The notes below the pieces were generated by a model. That model ran no database searches. It had not been told where the DNA came from and saw only the letters and a program-made list of their open reading frames with translations. From Solwaraspora sp. WMMA2056 (GTDB lineage: Bacteria > Actinomycetota > Actinomycetes > Mycobacteriales > Micromonosporaceae), in the NCBI RefSeq assembly GCF_030345095.1, contig NZ_CP128360.1:5704001-5768000 (forward strand): a DNA stretch of 64,000 bases, in the 5' to 3' direction. The position numbers were made by a program, and so were the translations under genes. Positions 35,098 through 43,600 of this stretch are shown here, piece by piece (the first letter of the stretch is position 1; every line of letters starts with the position of its first letter).

Positions 35098-36342
35098 TCA
35101 TCGCCGGGCCGGGTCGGACGCTGTCGGGTCGGGCCGCAGGCCGTGGTAGCCGAACAGGATCAGCGTCAGCATCGTCGAGGCGAACTCCCAGGTGTCCACC
35201 GTCAGGCTCGCCCCGGCCAGCCCGCTGAGCAGCGCGATCGGCAGGACCAGCTCGGGCCGGCCGGCCGACGCCCGGGCCAGGCGCACCAGGGCGTAGGCCG
35301 TGGCGGCCAGCAGCAGCACCATCACCACCGGACCGAACTGCAACCCGACGTTGAGGAAGTAGTTGTCCACGAACCGCGGCGGCGAGCTGGCCACCCGCGA
35401 GTACGAGGCACCACCGGCCGCGCCGATGCCGTCGCCGGCCAGCGGCACCGTCGCCAGCAGGTCACCCCAGACACCGAACCGCTCGAACAGGCTGGCGGTG
35501 CCGCCCGCGCCGATCACCACGAACGTCGCCGCGACACCGACCGCGATCGACCCGGCGATCGCGACCGCGAGCAGCCGCCGGGCCCGGGACCGGGTGTACG
35601 GCAGCACCAGCGCACCGGTCACGCCGGCCACCACCAGCAGCGCGCCGGAGCGGCTGGTGCTCAACACCAGACACAGCACCGCCGCCGTGGCGGCCACATG
35701 CCACAGCACCGACAGTGGCCGGCGTTTCGGGGTCAGCCAGCAGGCCACGTAGCCGAGCAGGTACGCCCCGGCCAGCAGGCCCAGTTCGGCGTTGAACTCG
35801 GTCAGGCCGGGCACCCGGAACACCCCGTCGATGTAGCGGACGTTGTGGTGCGGGCTGAACCCCCATTCGACCAGGGTCGCCGGGCCGATCAGCACCTGCG
35901 CCACCCCGGCCACCGCGTTCGCGACGACCATCCAGGACAACGCGGTGAGCAGCCGCCGGACCGCGTCCGGGGCGAGCGCGGCGACGATCACGGCGAGCGC
36001 CACCGGGATCAGGATCAGCCGCAGACCGGTGACGGTCTGGGCCGTCCCGTGGTGGGCGATACCGATGACGCTCCAGATCACCGCCACCCCGGCGGCGGCC
36101 GCGCCGACCGCCACCCACCGCACCGGCAGGTCGCCGCCCCGGCGCAGCACCACCCCGGCGGCCAGGGCGCAGGTGACCACGGCGGCGGCCAGGTTGATCA
36201 CCCAGGACCGGCCGCCGAACAGCAGCCACGACAGCCCGGACAGGGCCAGCGGGGCGGTGCTCGCGACCAGCACGAACAGCAGCCCGTACTCGTCGATGCG
36301 GTCCCAGCGTGACGTCGTGCGCGGCGGTGGTGCGGTGATCAT
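35098..36342 (-). CDS. O-antigen ligase/polymerase-like membrane protein (Wzy/WaaL superfamily)
   Basis: A protein of 414 residues with about 11 predicted helices. The conserved periplasmic-loop region carries RVPGLTEFNAELGLLAGAYLLGYV and LSTSRSGALLVVAGV, the usual SRSG-type signature of the superfamily. A second loop has GIGAAGGASYSRVASSPPRFVDNYFLNVGLQFG. It probably polymerises lipid-linked repeat units outside the membrane. Start ATG 36342 overlaps the preceding glycosyltransferase stop by 4 nt. Confidence 0.8.
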   Translation of the reverse strand: MITAPPPRTTSRWDRIDEYGLLFVLVASTAPLALSGLSWLLFGGRSWVINLAAAVVTCALAAGVVLRRGGDLPVRWVAVGAAAAGVAVIWSVIGIAHHGTAQTVTGLRLILIPVALAVIVAALAPDAVRRLLTALSWMVVANAVAGVAQVLIGPATLVEWGFSPHHNVRYIDGVFRVPGLTEFNAELGLLAGAYLLGYVACWLTPKRRPLSVLWHVAATAAVLCLVLSTSRSGALLVVAGVTGALVLPYTRSRARRLLAVAIAGSIAVGVAATFVVIGAGGTASLFERFGVWGDLLATVPLAGDGIGAAGGASYSRVASSPPRFVDNYFLNVGLQFGPVVMVLLLAATAYALVRLARASAGRPELVLPIALLSGLAGASLTVDTWEFASTMLTLILFGYHGLRPDPTASDPARR

Positions 36343-37397
36343 CGCTCCTCGTAGGCGTCGAGTACGGCACTGACGTGGTCGTCCCAGTCCAGTTTTCGGC
36401 CGTCGGCGGCCGCCGACGCCGCCATCGCGGCGTACTCGTCGGGCGGCATCGCCGCAGCCCGCCGCAGGGCGACGCGCAGCCCGTCGACGCCGGTGTAGAG
36501 CAGCGTCGACGTCCCGGCCGCCATCGGCGGGGGCGCGTGCGCGCCGGCGATCAGCGGCCGGCCGGCCATCAGCGCCTCGGCGCAGGCCAGACCGTACGTC
36601 TCGGCCCCCGTACTGGGAAACACCAGCCAGCCGGCCCGGCCGACCGCCGCCCGTTTCGCCGCCTCGTCGAGGTAGCCCAGCGCCCGCACCGACGGACCGG
36701 ACCGTTCGACACGGGCCCGTAGCGGCCCGTCCCCGGCCACCAGCAGGGTGCCCGGCCCGTCCCAGGCGTCCAGCAGCTGATCGAGGCCCTTGTGTGCACT
36801 CAACGCGCCAAGGAAAAGAAAGGTCCGCCGGTCGCCGACCGGCCAGGCCCGCCGGTTCCAGTCGGTCGCCACCGCCAGCGGCACCACCCGGCTGGTCGGC
36901 CGCCGGGCACCCGACGCGCCGCGCAGCACCGTGTCACGGACCCGGTCGGTGGCGCACAGCAGCCGCAGCCGCGTGAACCGCCGCAGGATCCACGCCGAGC
37001 GGGCCCGCAGCAGCGCGTCCAGCAGCCGCGACCGGCCCACGTTGCGCATCGTGTTGTTCGGGTCCACCACCGCGTGGTCGTGCACGGTGTGCACCGTCGG
37101 GTACGCGGCCGCCAGCCGGGCCACCACCGGCACCCCCAGCCCCTGCCAGTTGTGCACGTGCACCACGTCGGGCGCGAACTCCCGCAGGTCCGCCGGCCGC
37201 AGACCGGTCGGGTCCAGCAGGTCGCCCAGGTGCACGGCGACATTACCGGGCAGCCGCGCCGACCACCGTGGCCGGTCCGCGGCGGTGAAGACCCGCACCT
37301 GGTGGCCCCGGGCGACCAGGCTGGCGGTCAGGTCGTCGATGTAGCGCTCCGCCCCGCCCCGGACCGTGAACGAGGCGTGCACCATCGCGATCCGCAT
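36339..37397 (-). CDS. Glycosyltransferase family 4 (operon GT 3)
   Basis: A protein of about 352 residues with the GT-B fold. N-terminal acceptor domain: RIAMVHASFTVRGGAERYIDDLTASL. C-terminal donor domain: FLFLGALSAHKGLDQLLDAW and the E-x7-E-like AETYGLACAEALMAGRPLIAG. It adds a sugar from a nucleotide donor to the growing lipid-linked glycan. ATG 37397 overlaps the stop of the preceding glycosyltransferase (TGATG); GTG 37406 is possible. Confidence 0.85.
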   Translation of the reverse strand: MRIAMVHASFTVRGGAERYIDDLTASLVARGHQVRVFTAADRPRWSARLPGNVAVHLGDLLDPTGLRPADLREFAPDVVHVHNWQGLGVPVVARLAAAYPTVHTVHDHAVVDPNNTMRNVGRSRLLDALLRARSAWILRRFTRLRLLCATDRVRDTVLRGASGARRPTSRVVPLAVATDWNRRAWPVGDRRTFLFLGALSAHKGLDQLLDAWDGPGTLLVAGDGPLRARVERSGPSVRALGYLDEAAKRAAVGRAGWLVFPSTGAETYGLACAEALMAGRPLIAGAHAPPPMAAGTSTLLYTGVDGLRVALRRAAAMPPDEYAAMAASAAADGRKLDWDDHVSAVLDAYEER

Positions 37398-38410
37398 CAG
37401 CGCCACAGCCGTTCGACGAGCTCCGCCGTGGCCTGCCGCCAGCTGCGTACCGCCACCGGCCCCGGTTTCCCGACCCGCGTCACCGCCTCGACCCCCGTCG
37501 ACGCCTCGACCCGCGTCAACGCCTCGACCAGCGCCCCGACCGACCAGTCCCGCATCCGGACCGCCGCCCCGGCGGTCGCCTCGTGCAACGCCGGATCCGG
37601 CGAGACGATCGTGGGAACGCCGAGGGCGAGCGCCTCCGCCGCCGGCAGCCCGAACCCTTCGAAATGGCTCGGCATCAGGAACGCGGCGGCACCGGCCACG
37701 GTCGCCGCGTAGGCTGCGTCGTCCAACCGGTCCAGGAACACGGTACGGCCGGAATCGTCCCGGAAATGCCGGGTCCCGCCGGTCAGCACCACCAACGTGT
37801 ACCGGGGCACCGCCCGGACCGCCTCGATCGCCAACTCGACCCCCTTGTGCGGGGCGTGGCCGGCGACCAGCACGTACTCGGCCGGCAGCGGCGGCCCCAC
37901 CCCGGGCGCGGCCAGGTCACTGCCCGGATGCCAGACCGTCGCCCGGTCACCGGCCACCCCGTAGAGGCCGAGCAGATCATGGCGGGTCCGGTCGCTGACG
38001 CACAGCAGCGCCGAGGAGCGGCGCAGCGCCGTCGCGTAGCTGCACCGCCGGTACGCCCGCACCGACCGCGACAGGCCCGCCGGCCAGAGCCGGAACGCCA
38101 CGTCGTGCACGATCGTCGCCACCGGCAGCCGGGCACCGGCGACCGCGATCGACGGGCTCAGCGACAGAACCCGCCCGGACCGCTGCCGGCGCAGGACGGC
38201 GGTCGCGGCGGCGATGGTGCCCGCCCGGCCGCCGGACTGGTGACTCACCACCACCCCGGTGGCCGCCTCGAACCCCGGTGGCGCGGCCACGATCCGCAGG
38301 TCGTGATCGGTCGGCCAGTGCCGCACCACCTCCCGCAACATCCGGGTGATCCCACCCGGGCCGACCCCGCTGGCGTCCAGCACCGTCACCCGGCGCTCAC
38401 CCGACGGCAT
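37397..38410 (-). CDS. Glycosyltransferase family 4 (operon GT 2)
   Basis: A protein of 337 residues with the GT-B fold. VAGHAPHKGVELAIEAV and MPSHFEGFGLPAAEALALGVPTIVSPDPALHE mark the donor site with the E-x7-E pair. The acceptor half has TVLDASGVGPGGITRMLREV and IVHDVAFRLWP. A short degenerate internal repeat (RVEAST/RVEAVTRV) lies near the C-terminus. Start overlaps the upstream gene by 14 nt. Sugar specificity is not readable. Confidence 0.85.
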   Translation of the reverse strand: MPSGERRVTVLDASGVGPGGITRMLREVVRHWPTDHDLRIVAAPPGFEAATGVVVSHQSGGRAGTIAAATAVLRRQRSGRVLSLSPSIAVAGARLPVATIVHDVAFRLWPAGLSRSVRAYRRCSYATALRRSSALLCVSDRTRHDLLGLYGVAGDRATVWHPGSDLAAPGVGPPLPAEYVLVAGHAPHKGVELAIEAVRAVPRYTLVVLTGGTRHFRDDSGRTVFLDRLDDAAYAATVAGAAAFLMPSHFEGFGLPAAEALALGVPTIVSPDPALHEATAGAAVRMRDWSVGALVEALTRVEASTGVEAVTRVGKPGPVAVRSWRQATAELVERLWR

Positions 38411-39467
38411 CGTCGACCCACCTCGTCATCCGCTGCGCGAACCGGGCATGGCTGAACCGGGCCGCCTGCGCCCGGATCCGCGCCCGGTCCAGCCGGGGCA
38501 CCTCGGCGAGCAGCCCGGCGAGGACCCGCGGGTCGGTCGAGTCGGCCAGCATCCCCGTCTCCCCGTGCACCACCGTCTCCAGTAGACCACCACGGGCCAG
38601 CCCCACCACCGGGGTACCGGCGGCCTGCGCCTCGACCGGCACGATGCCGAAATCCTCGTGCGCGGGAAACAGCAGCGCCGCCGCCCCGGCGTACAGCTCG
38701 CGCAGCCGCGCCCGCGACGGACGCACCTCGAACCGTACGGCGGACCCGGCCCGCCGACGCAGCTGCGCCTCGGCCGGGCCGGACCCGGCGAGCACCAGCG
38801 GCATCCCGGCCTGCTCCGCCACCTCGATCATCAGGTCGAACCGCTTGTACGGAATCCACCGTCCCACGCCGAGCAGGTAGTCCCGGTCACCGTCCGGCCC
38901 GGCGCCGAAGAACTCCACGTCCACCGGCGGGTTGACCACGGTCGCGTCGCGGCGCCAGAACCGCCGGATCCGGTCCCGGACCTCCACGGAGTTGGCCGCG
39001 TACGCGTGCACGTGCCGCCCACCCCACCGGTCGACCCGACGCAACGCCGCCCGGGGCAGCCCGAGCAGCGGATTCGCCCCCCGACCGTCGAAATCCGGCG
39101 ACCACACGTACCGGGCCGGGGTGTGCACGTAACTCAGGTGCCGGGTCCGCGCCGGGTCACCGAACTTCACCGTGTGCGCGAACGCGTGACTCGACGAGAT
39201 CACCACGTCCGGGGCGGGCCGGCCGGCCGTACGCCAGACCAGCGGCATCACCGGCAACGCGAGCGCCTTCGACCGACGCAACGGGGTACGGGCCAGCCAC
39301 GTCTGCCGCAGCCCGGCCGGGTCGGCGCCCGGCTCGGCCCACAGCACGTGCCGGGAGGCGTGCGGAACCAGGTCGGCGATGGCCAGGAAGACGTTCTCCG
39401 AACCGCCGACGGCGCTGAACCACTCGTGCACCACCGCCACCGACCGGTCGGCCAGCAGGTCGGCCAT
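38397..39467 (-). CDS. Glycosyltransferase family 4 (operon GT 1)
   Basis: A protein of about 356 residues. VAVVHEWFSAVGGSENVFLAIADL is the acceptor-side glycine loop. YLLGVGRWIPYKRFDLMIEVAEQ and FPAHEDFGIVPVEAQAAGTPVVGLARGG form the donor side. The HEW and ARYVWSPDFDGRG segments are usual for this subgroup, close to mannosyl- or rhamnosyl-transferases. ATG 39467 overlaps the stop of the upstream membrane gene (TGATG). Confidence 0.85.
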   Translation of the reverse strand: MADLLADRSVAVVHEWFSAVGGSENVFLAIADLVPHASRHVLWAEPGADPAGLRQTWLARTPLRRSKALALPVMPLVWRTAGRPAPDVVISSSHAFAHTVKFGDPARTRHLSYVHTPARYVWSPDFDGRGANPLLGLPRAALRRVDRWGGRHVHAYAANSVEVRDRIRRFWRRDATVVNPPVDVEFFGAGPDGDRDYLLGVGRWIPYKRFDLMIEVAEQAGMPLVLAGSGPAEAQLRRRAGSAVRFEVRPSRARLRELYAGAAALLFPAHEDFGIVPVEAQAAGTPVVGLARGGLLETVVHGETGMLADSTDPRVLAGLLAEVPRLDRARIRAQAARFSHARFAQRMTRWVDDAVG

Positions 39468-40549
39468 CAACTGTGCCGCTGCCACACCGCGCGCAGCGGC
39501 TCCCATTCCCCACCGAGGCTGTCACACAGCACGTCCACGTAGACGGCCGTGTCGGTGTCGTCCGGGCTCCACCACACCCCGCACAATGCCGGGTCCTCGC
39601 CGGCGCGCACGGCGTACTCCACGTAGGTGCCGCCGACCCCGGTGACCCCACCCAGTTTGCGGTCCGGCTGGTCGGCACCGGGCAGGACGCTCGACGAGTT
39701 CAACGCGATCTGCCGCCGGAAGCTCAGGTCGGCGGCCTTGGCGTCTGCCGAGACATAGGCGACGAAGTGCAGGTACATGCCGCCGTCGCGGCACAGCACA
39801 TGGGACCGCTGGCCAGGGTCCAACGTCGGACCGTCACTGTCGGTGTCGGCGACACAGTCGCTCATGTCGGCCAGCCACGGCTGCGCCACCGGGAGCAGGT
39901 CGTCGGGGAAACTGGCCCGGTTGGCCTCGATCAGCTCGGTGATCGCCGGCGGCTGGGCAGCGACCACCGGCACCGCGTCAGCGGCATCCACAGTGGCCCG
40001 GCCGACGAAGAACGCCGCCGTGCCGGCCACCAGGGCACCGACGAGCAGGCCCCCGACCAGGCTGGGCCAGATCCGCCGGGGCGGCGGGGCCGGCAACGGC
40101 AGGATCCGGCGCTGCGGCGGCGGCGACGGCTCGATCGGCGGGTACGACGACGCGAAGTAGTCTCCCGTGCCGGGCTGCGCAGGATAGCCGCCGAAGGCCG
40201 GCGCGGCGGGATAGCCGCCATCCGCCGGTGGTCCGGCGTAGCCGCCGGTGGTGGGCGCGGCGGGGAACCCACCGGATGCCGGCGCGATGTCGAGGCCGAA
40301 CTCGTCCCGGCCGTACGGGGCGGCCGCCGCCGGAGACGTGGGCACCGGCGGTCCGGCCTGCGGAGACCACGGACCGGGTGGCGACGACGTCGGCATCGCG
40401 CCCGGCTGGGCCGGCTGGACCGGATGTCCAGGTTGACCCGGCTGGACCGGCTGGCCTGCGTGACCCGGCTGGACGGGCTCGCCGGGCCCCTGCCCACCGC
40501 CCGGCCACTGCTGCCCTGACCGGGCCGCTTCATCAGTCACGAGCGGCAC
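39467..40549 (-). CDS. Pro/Gly-rich, single-span membrane protein with four-Cys extracellular domain; first gene of polysaccharide operon
   Basis: A protein of 360 residues. The cytoplasmic half (1-150) is Pro/Gly/Ala-rich with a VQPGQPG-like repeat and (F/Y)-PAxP-GGY units. One helix follows (SLVGGLLVGALVAGTAAFFVG, about 163-183). The extracellular domain has four cysteines (SDC, LCRDG, LCGVWW, LCDSLGG). The domain resembles those at the ends of some actinomycete Ser/Thr kinases and membrane proteins, but no function is known. GTG 40549. Overlap with GT 1 implies a role in the same glycan pathway, perhaps assembly or sensing. Confidence 0.65.
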   Translation of the reverse strand: MPLVTDEAARSGQQWPGGGQGPGEPVQPGHAGQPVQPGQPGHPVQPAQPGAMPTSSPPGPWSPQAGPPVPTSPAAAAPYGRDEFGLDIAPASGGFPAAPTTGGYAGPPADGGYPAAPAFGGYPAQPGTGDYFASSYPPIEPSPPPQRRILPLPAPPPRRIWPSLVGGLLVGALVAGTAAFFVGRATVDAADAVPVVAAQPPAITELIEANRASFPDDLLPVAQPWLADMSDCVADTDSDGPTLDPGQRSHVLCRDGGMYLHFVAYVSADAKAADLSFRRQIALNSSSVLPGADQPDRKLGGVTGVGGTYVEYAVRAGEDPALCGVWWSPDDTDTAVYVDVLCDSLGGEWEPLRAVWQRHS

Positions 40550-40596
40550 GATATCAGCCGCCTCGACTCAGGACCGGCACCGCGACCATGGTCACC

Positions 40597-40644
40597 GGAC
40601 ACACCGGAGGGGTCCGGCCTGCTGGCCGAACCCCTCCGGTGTCC
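40597..40644 (-). terminator. Long hairpin after nrdJ
   Basis: GGACAC-ACCGGAGGGG-TCCGGCC and GGCCGA-ACCCCTCCGG-TGTCC pair over about 20 bp with small mismatches around TGCT. It lies just past the nrdJ stop and upstream of the polysaccharide operon start. Confidence 0.65.
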
Positions 40645-40651
40645 ACTGGTG

Positions 40652-43600
40652 TCAGCTGCAGCCGGACGTGGATCCGCAGCCTTCGCAGACGTAGCAGCTA
40701 CCCGCCGGGCGCATCTTCGTCCCGCAGGTGAAGCAGAGCGGCGCGTCGGCAGCCTTGCCGATCACCGCCTCCAGCAGCTCCGTCGACGAATGCACCGAGG
40801 CCGGCGCCGGGGCGGCGGCGGCCGGCGCGTCCGCCGTACCGCTGACCGGCTCGACTGACGACGGGGCCGGCGCCTCCGGGTGCTTCGGCTCGACCGGCGC
40901 GGACACCGCCATCGCCGACAGCTCCGACGCCGCGCTCTCCGCCTCCGCCTCGGCCCGCATCTGCGCGGTCCGCTCGGCGGCGGTGAAGATGCCCAGCTCG
41001 GCGCGACGGTCGTAGGGCAGGAAGTCCAACGCCAGGCGACGGAAGATGTAGTCCATCACCGACGCCGCCATCCGCACGTCCGGGTCGTCGGTCATGCCGG
41101 CCGGCTCGAAGCGCATGTTGGTGAACTTCGCGACGAAGGTCTCCAGCGGTACGCCGTACTGCAGGCCGATCGAGATGGCCACCGAGAAGGCGTCCATCAC
41201 CCCGGCCAGCGTGGAACCCTGCTTCGACATCTTCAGGAAGACCTCGCCGAGGCCGTCGTCCGGGTAGGACGACGCGGTCAGGTAGCCCTCGGCACCGCCG
41301 ACCGAGAACGACACCGTCTCCGACGGGCGCTTCTTCGGCAGCCGCTTGCGCACCGGCCGGTACTCGACGACCTTCTCGACGATCTTCTCGACGGCGGCGG
41401 TCTGCTCGGCGGTAGCCGCCTGGGTGGCCTTGTCGCTCTTTGCCACCGACAGCGGCTGACCCACCTTGCAGTTGTCCCGGTAGATCGCCAGCGCCTTGAG
41501 GCCCAGCTTCCAGCCCTCGTAGTAGATCTTCTCGACGTCGGCGACGGTCGCCGCCTCCGGCATGTTGACCGTCTTGGAGATCGCCCCGGAGATGAACGGC
41601 TGCACCGCCGCCATCATCCGCACGTGCCCCATCGGCGCGATCGACCGCTCCCCCATCGCGCAGTCGAACACCGGGTAGTGCTCGGTCCGCAGACCCGGTG
41701 CGTCCACCACGTGACCGTTGTCGGCGATGTGCTCGACGATCGCCTCGACCTGCTCCTCCGGGTAGCCGAGACTACGCAGCGCCCGGGGCACCGTCTGGTT
41801 GACGATCTGCATCGAGCCGCCGCCGACCAGCTTCTTGAACTTGACCAGCGCCAGGTCCGGCTCCACCCCGGTGGTGTCGCAGTCCATCATCAGACCGATG
41901 GTCCCGGTGGGCGCGAGCACACTTGCCTGCGAATTGCGCCAGCCGTTCTTCTCGCCGAGCTTGTTGCCCATCTCCCACTGCCGAGCCGCTTCGCGGGCCA
42001 GGGCGGTTGCCACCGGTCCGGTCGGGCGGATCTCGTCACTGGCGGCGGCGTGCTTGCGCATCACCCGCTTGTGGCCCTCGGCGTTGCGGGCGTAGCCGTC
42101 GTAGGCGCCGACGACGCCGGCGAGTTCGGCCGAGCGGCGGTACGCCGTACCGGTCATCACCGACGTGATGGCGGCGGCGTAGGACCGGCCGGCCTCCGAG
42201 TCGTACGGCATTCCGGAGGCCATCAGCAGGGCGCCGAGGTTGGCGTAGCCGATGCCGAGCTGCCGGTAGGCCCGGGTGGTCTCACCGATCTTCTCGGTCG
42301 GGAAGTCGGCGAAGCAGATGGAGATGTCCATCGCGGTGATGACGAACTCGACGGAGCGGACGAACTTCTCGACCTCGAAGCCGCCGTCGGCTCGCAGGAA
42401 CTTCATCAGATTCAGCGACGCAAGATTGCACGAAGAATTGTCCAAATGAAGGTATTCCGAGCAGTTCCGGACGACCACGCCGTTGGCGATGTACGAGTGG
42501 TTGCGCGGCTCGGACAGGTTGTAGGTGGTCTCGAAACCGTCGAACTCACGGCTGACCAACCTCGCCGTCTGATCCGTGCGGTAGAACCGGTGCTGCTCGA
42601 GCCAATGGGCCACCCGCTGGGCCTTGGCCTGGTGGTCGAACCCGATCCGGCTGGCGAACAGGCCGATGTTCTCCCCGCTGATCCGCAGGTCGTAGAGCTG
42701 CTTGCCATGGTACTCGCGCTCGTCGCCACTGTTCGTGGTGTACCGGAAGGTGGTGTCACCGGCCTTGCGGGTGGCGTAGATCCGGCTGCCGATGCCGAAC
42801 CCGCTCAGCAGACGCTGCGCCTCGCGGAGCAGTTCGATCGAGACCGCGCCGAGCCCGACGTAACGGGTGCCGTTGGCGGTTTCGGCGGCGCAGCCGTCCG
42901 CGTCGAACAGCCCGCGTAGGAAGGCGGCCTGGATCTCGGGCGGCGCCTCCAGCACCGACGACGGCAGCCGCTTGTCCACGGCGCGGGCGGTGCTCACGCC
43001 GAGCCCGGTCAGGAACTCGACGACGGCAGTACGGTTGCTGCGTAGTTGCAGGGTGCCATTGGGCATCTGCACCGGATCGAATCGCAGGCCGACGATGCTC
43101 TCCAGCACACTCTGGTGCCGCTCGATGATCGCCTCCGGGTCGGACTGGCTGTAGACCCAGCTGGCACCGGGTCCGTTGCCGCGTACGCCCGGGGTGCCTT
43201 CCCGGACTGAGCCGTCGCCGACCAGCCAGCCGAGCAGGTGGGCGAAGTCCTCGGTCCACTTCTCCGGCAGTCGGGACTCGCGTTGCCACTTGGTCGGGAC
43301 GACGTCGCCGGGTGACACACTGGCGTCCGCGCGCATGCGGAACTCCCAGGACGCGGCGGTCGCCGGGGTGGGCTGGTTGAGCGGCAGGATCTGGTCGTCC
43401 GGGGTGAGGTCCTTGGCCTCGACGTACCCCCGGTTGGTGGTCCAGATCCGGTGATTCGGGGTGCAGCGCAGCACCATGCCGTTGCTGAACTCGAGCCGGG
43501 TGATCTCGTTCGTCCCGGTGATCATGACCGCTTTGGGACGGGTCAGCACGACCTGGTCGGCGGGGGCATCCGGGTTGGTGGCGTCGTGGGTGTAGACACC

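Noticed and set aside
32425-40549. Secondary-metabolite (antibiotic) cluster
   Set aside because: Glycosyltransferases, Wzy-like and flippase-like genes with an LCP ligase fit surface polysaccharide; there is no polyketide, peptide or terpene synthase.
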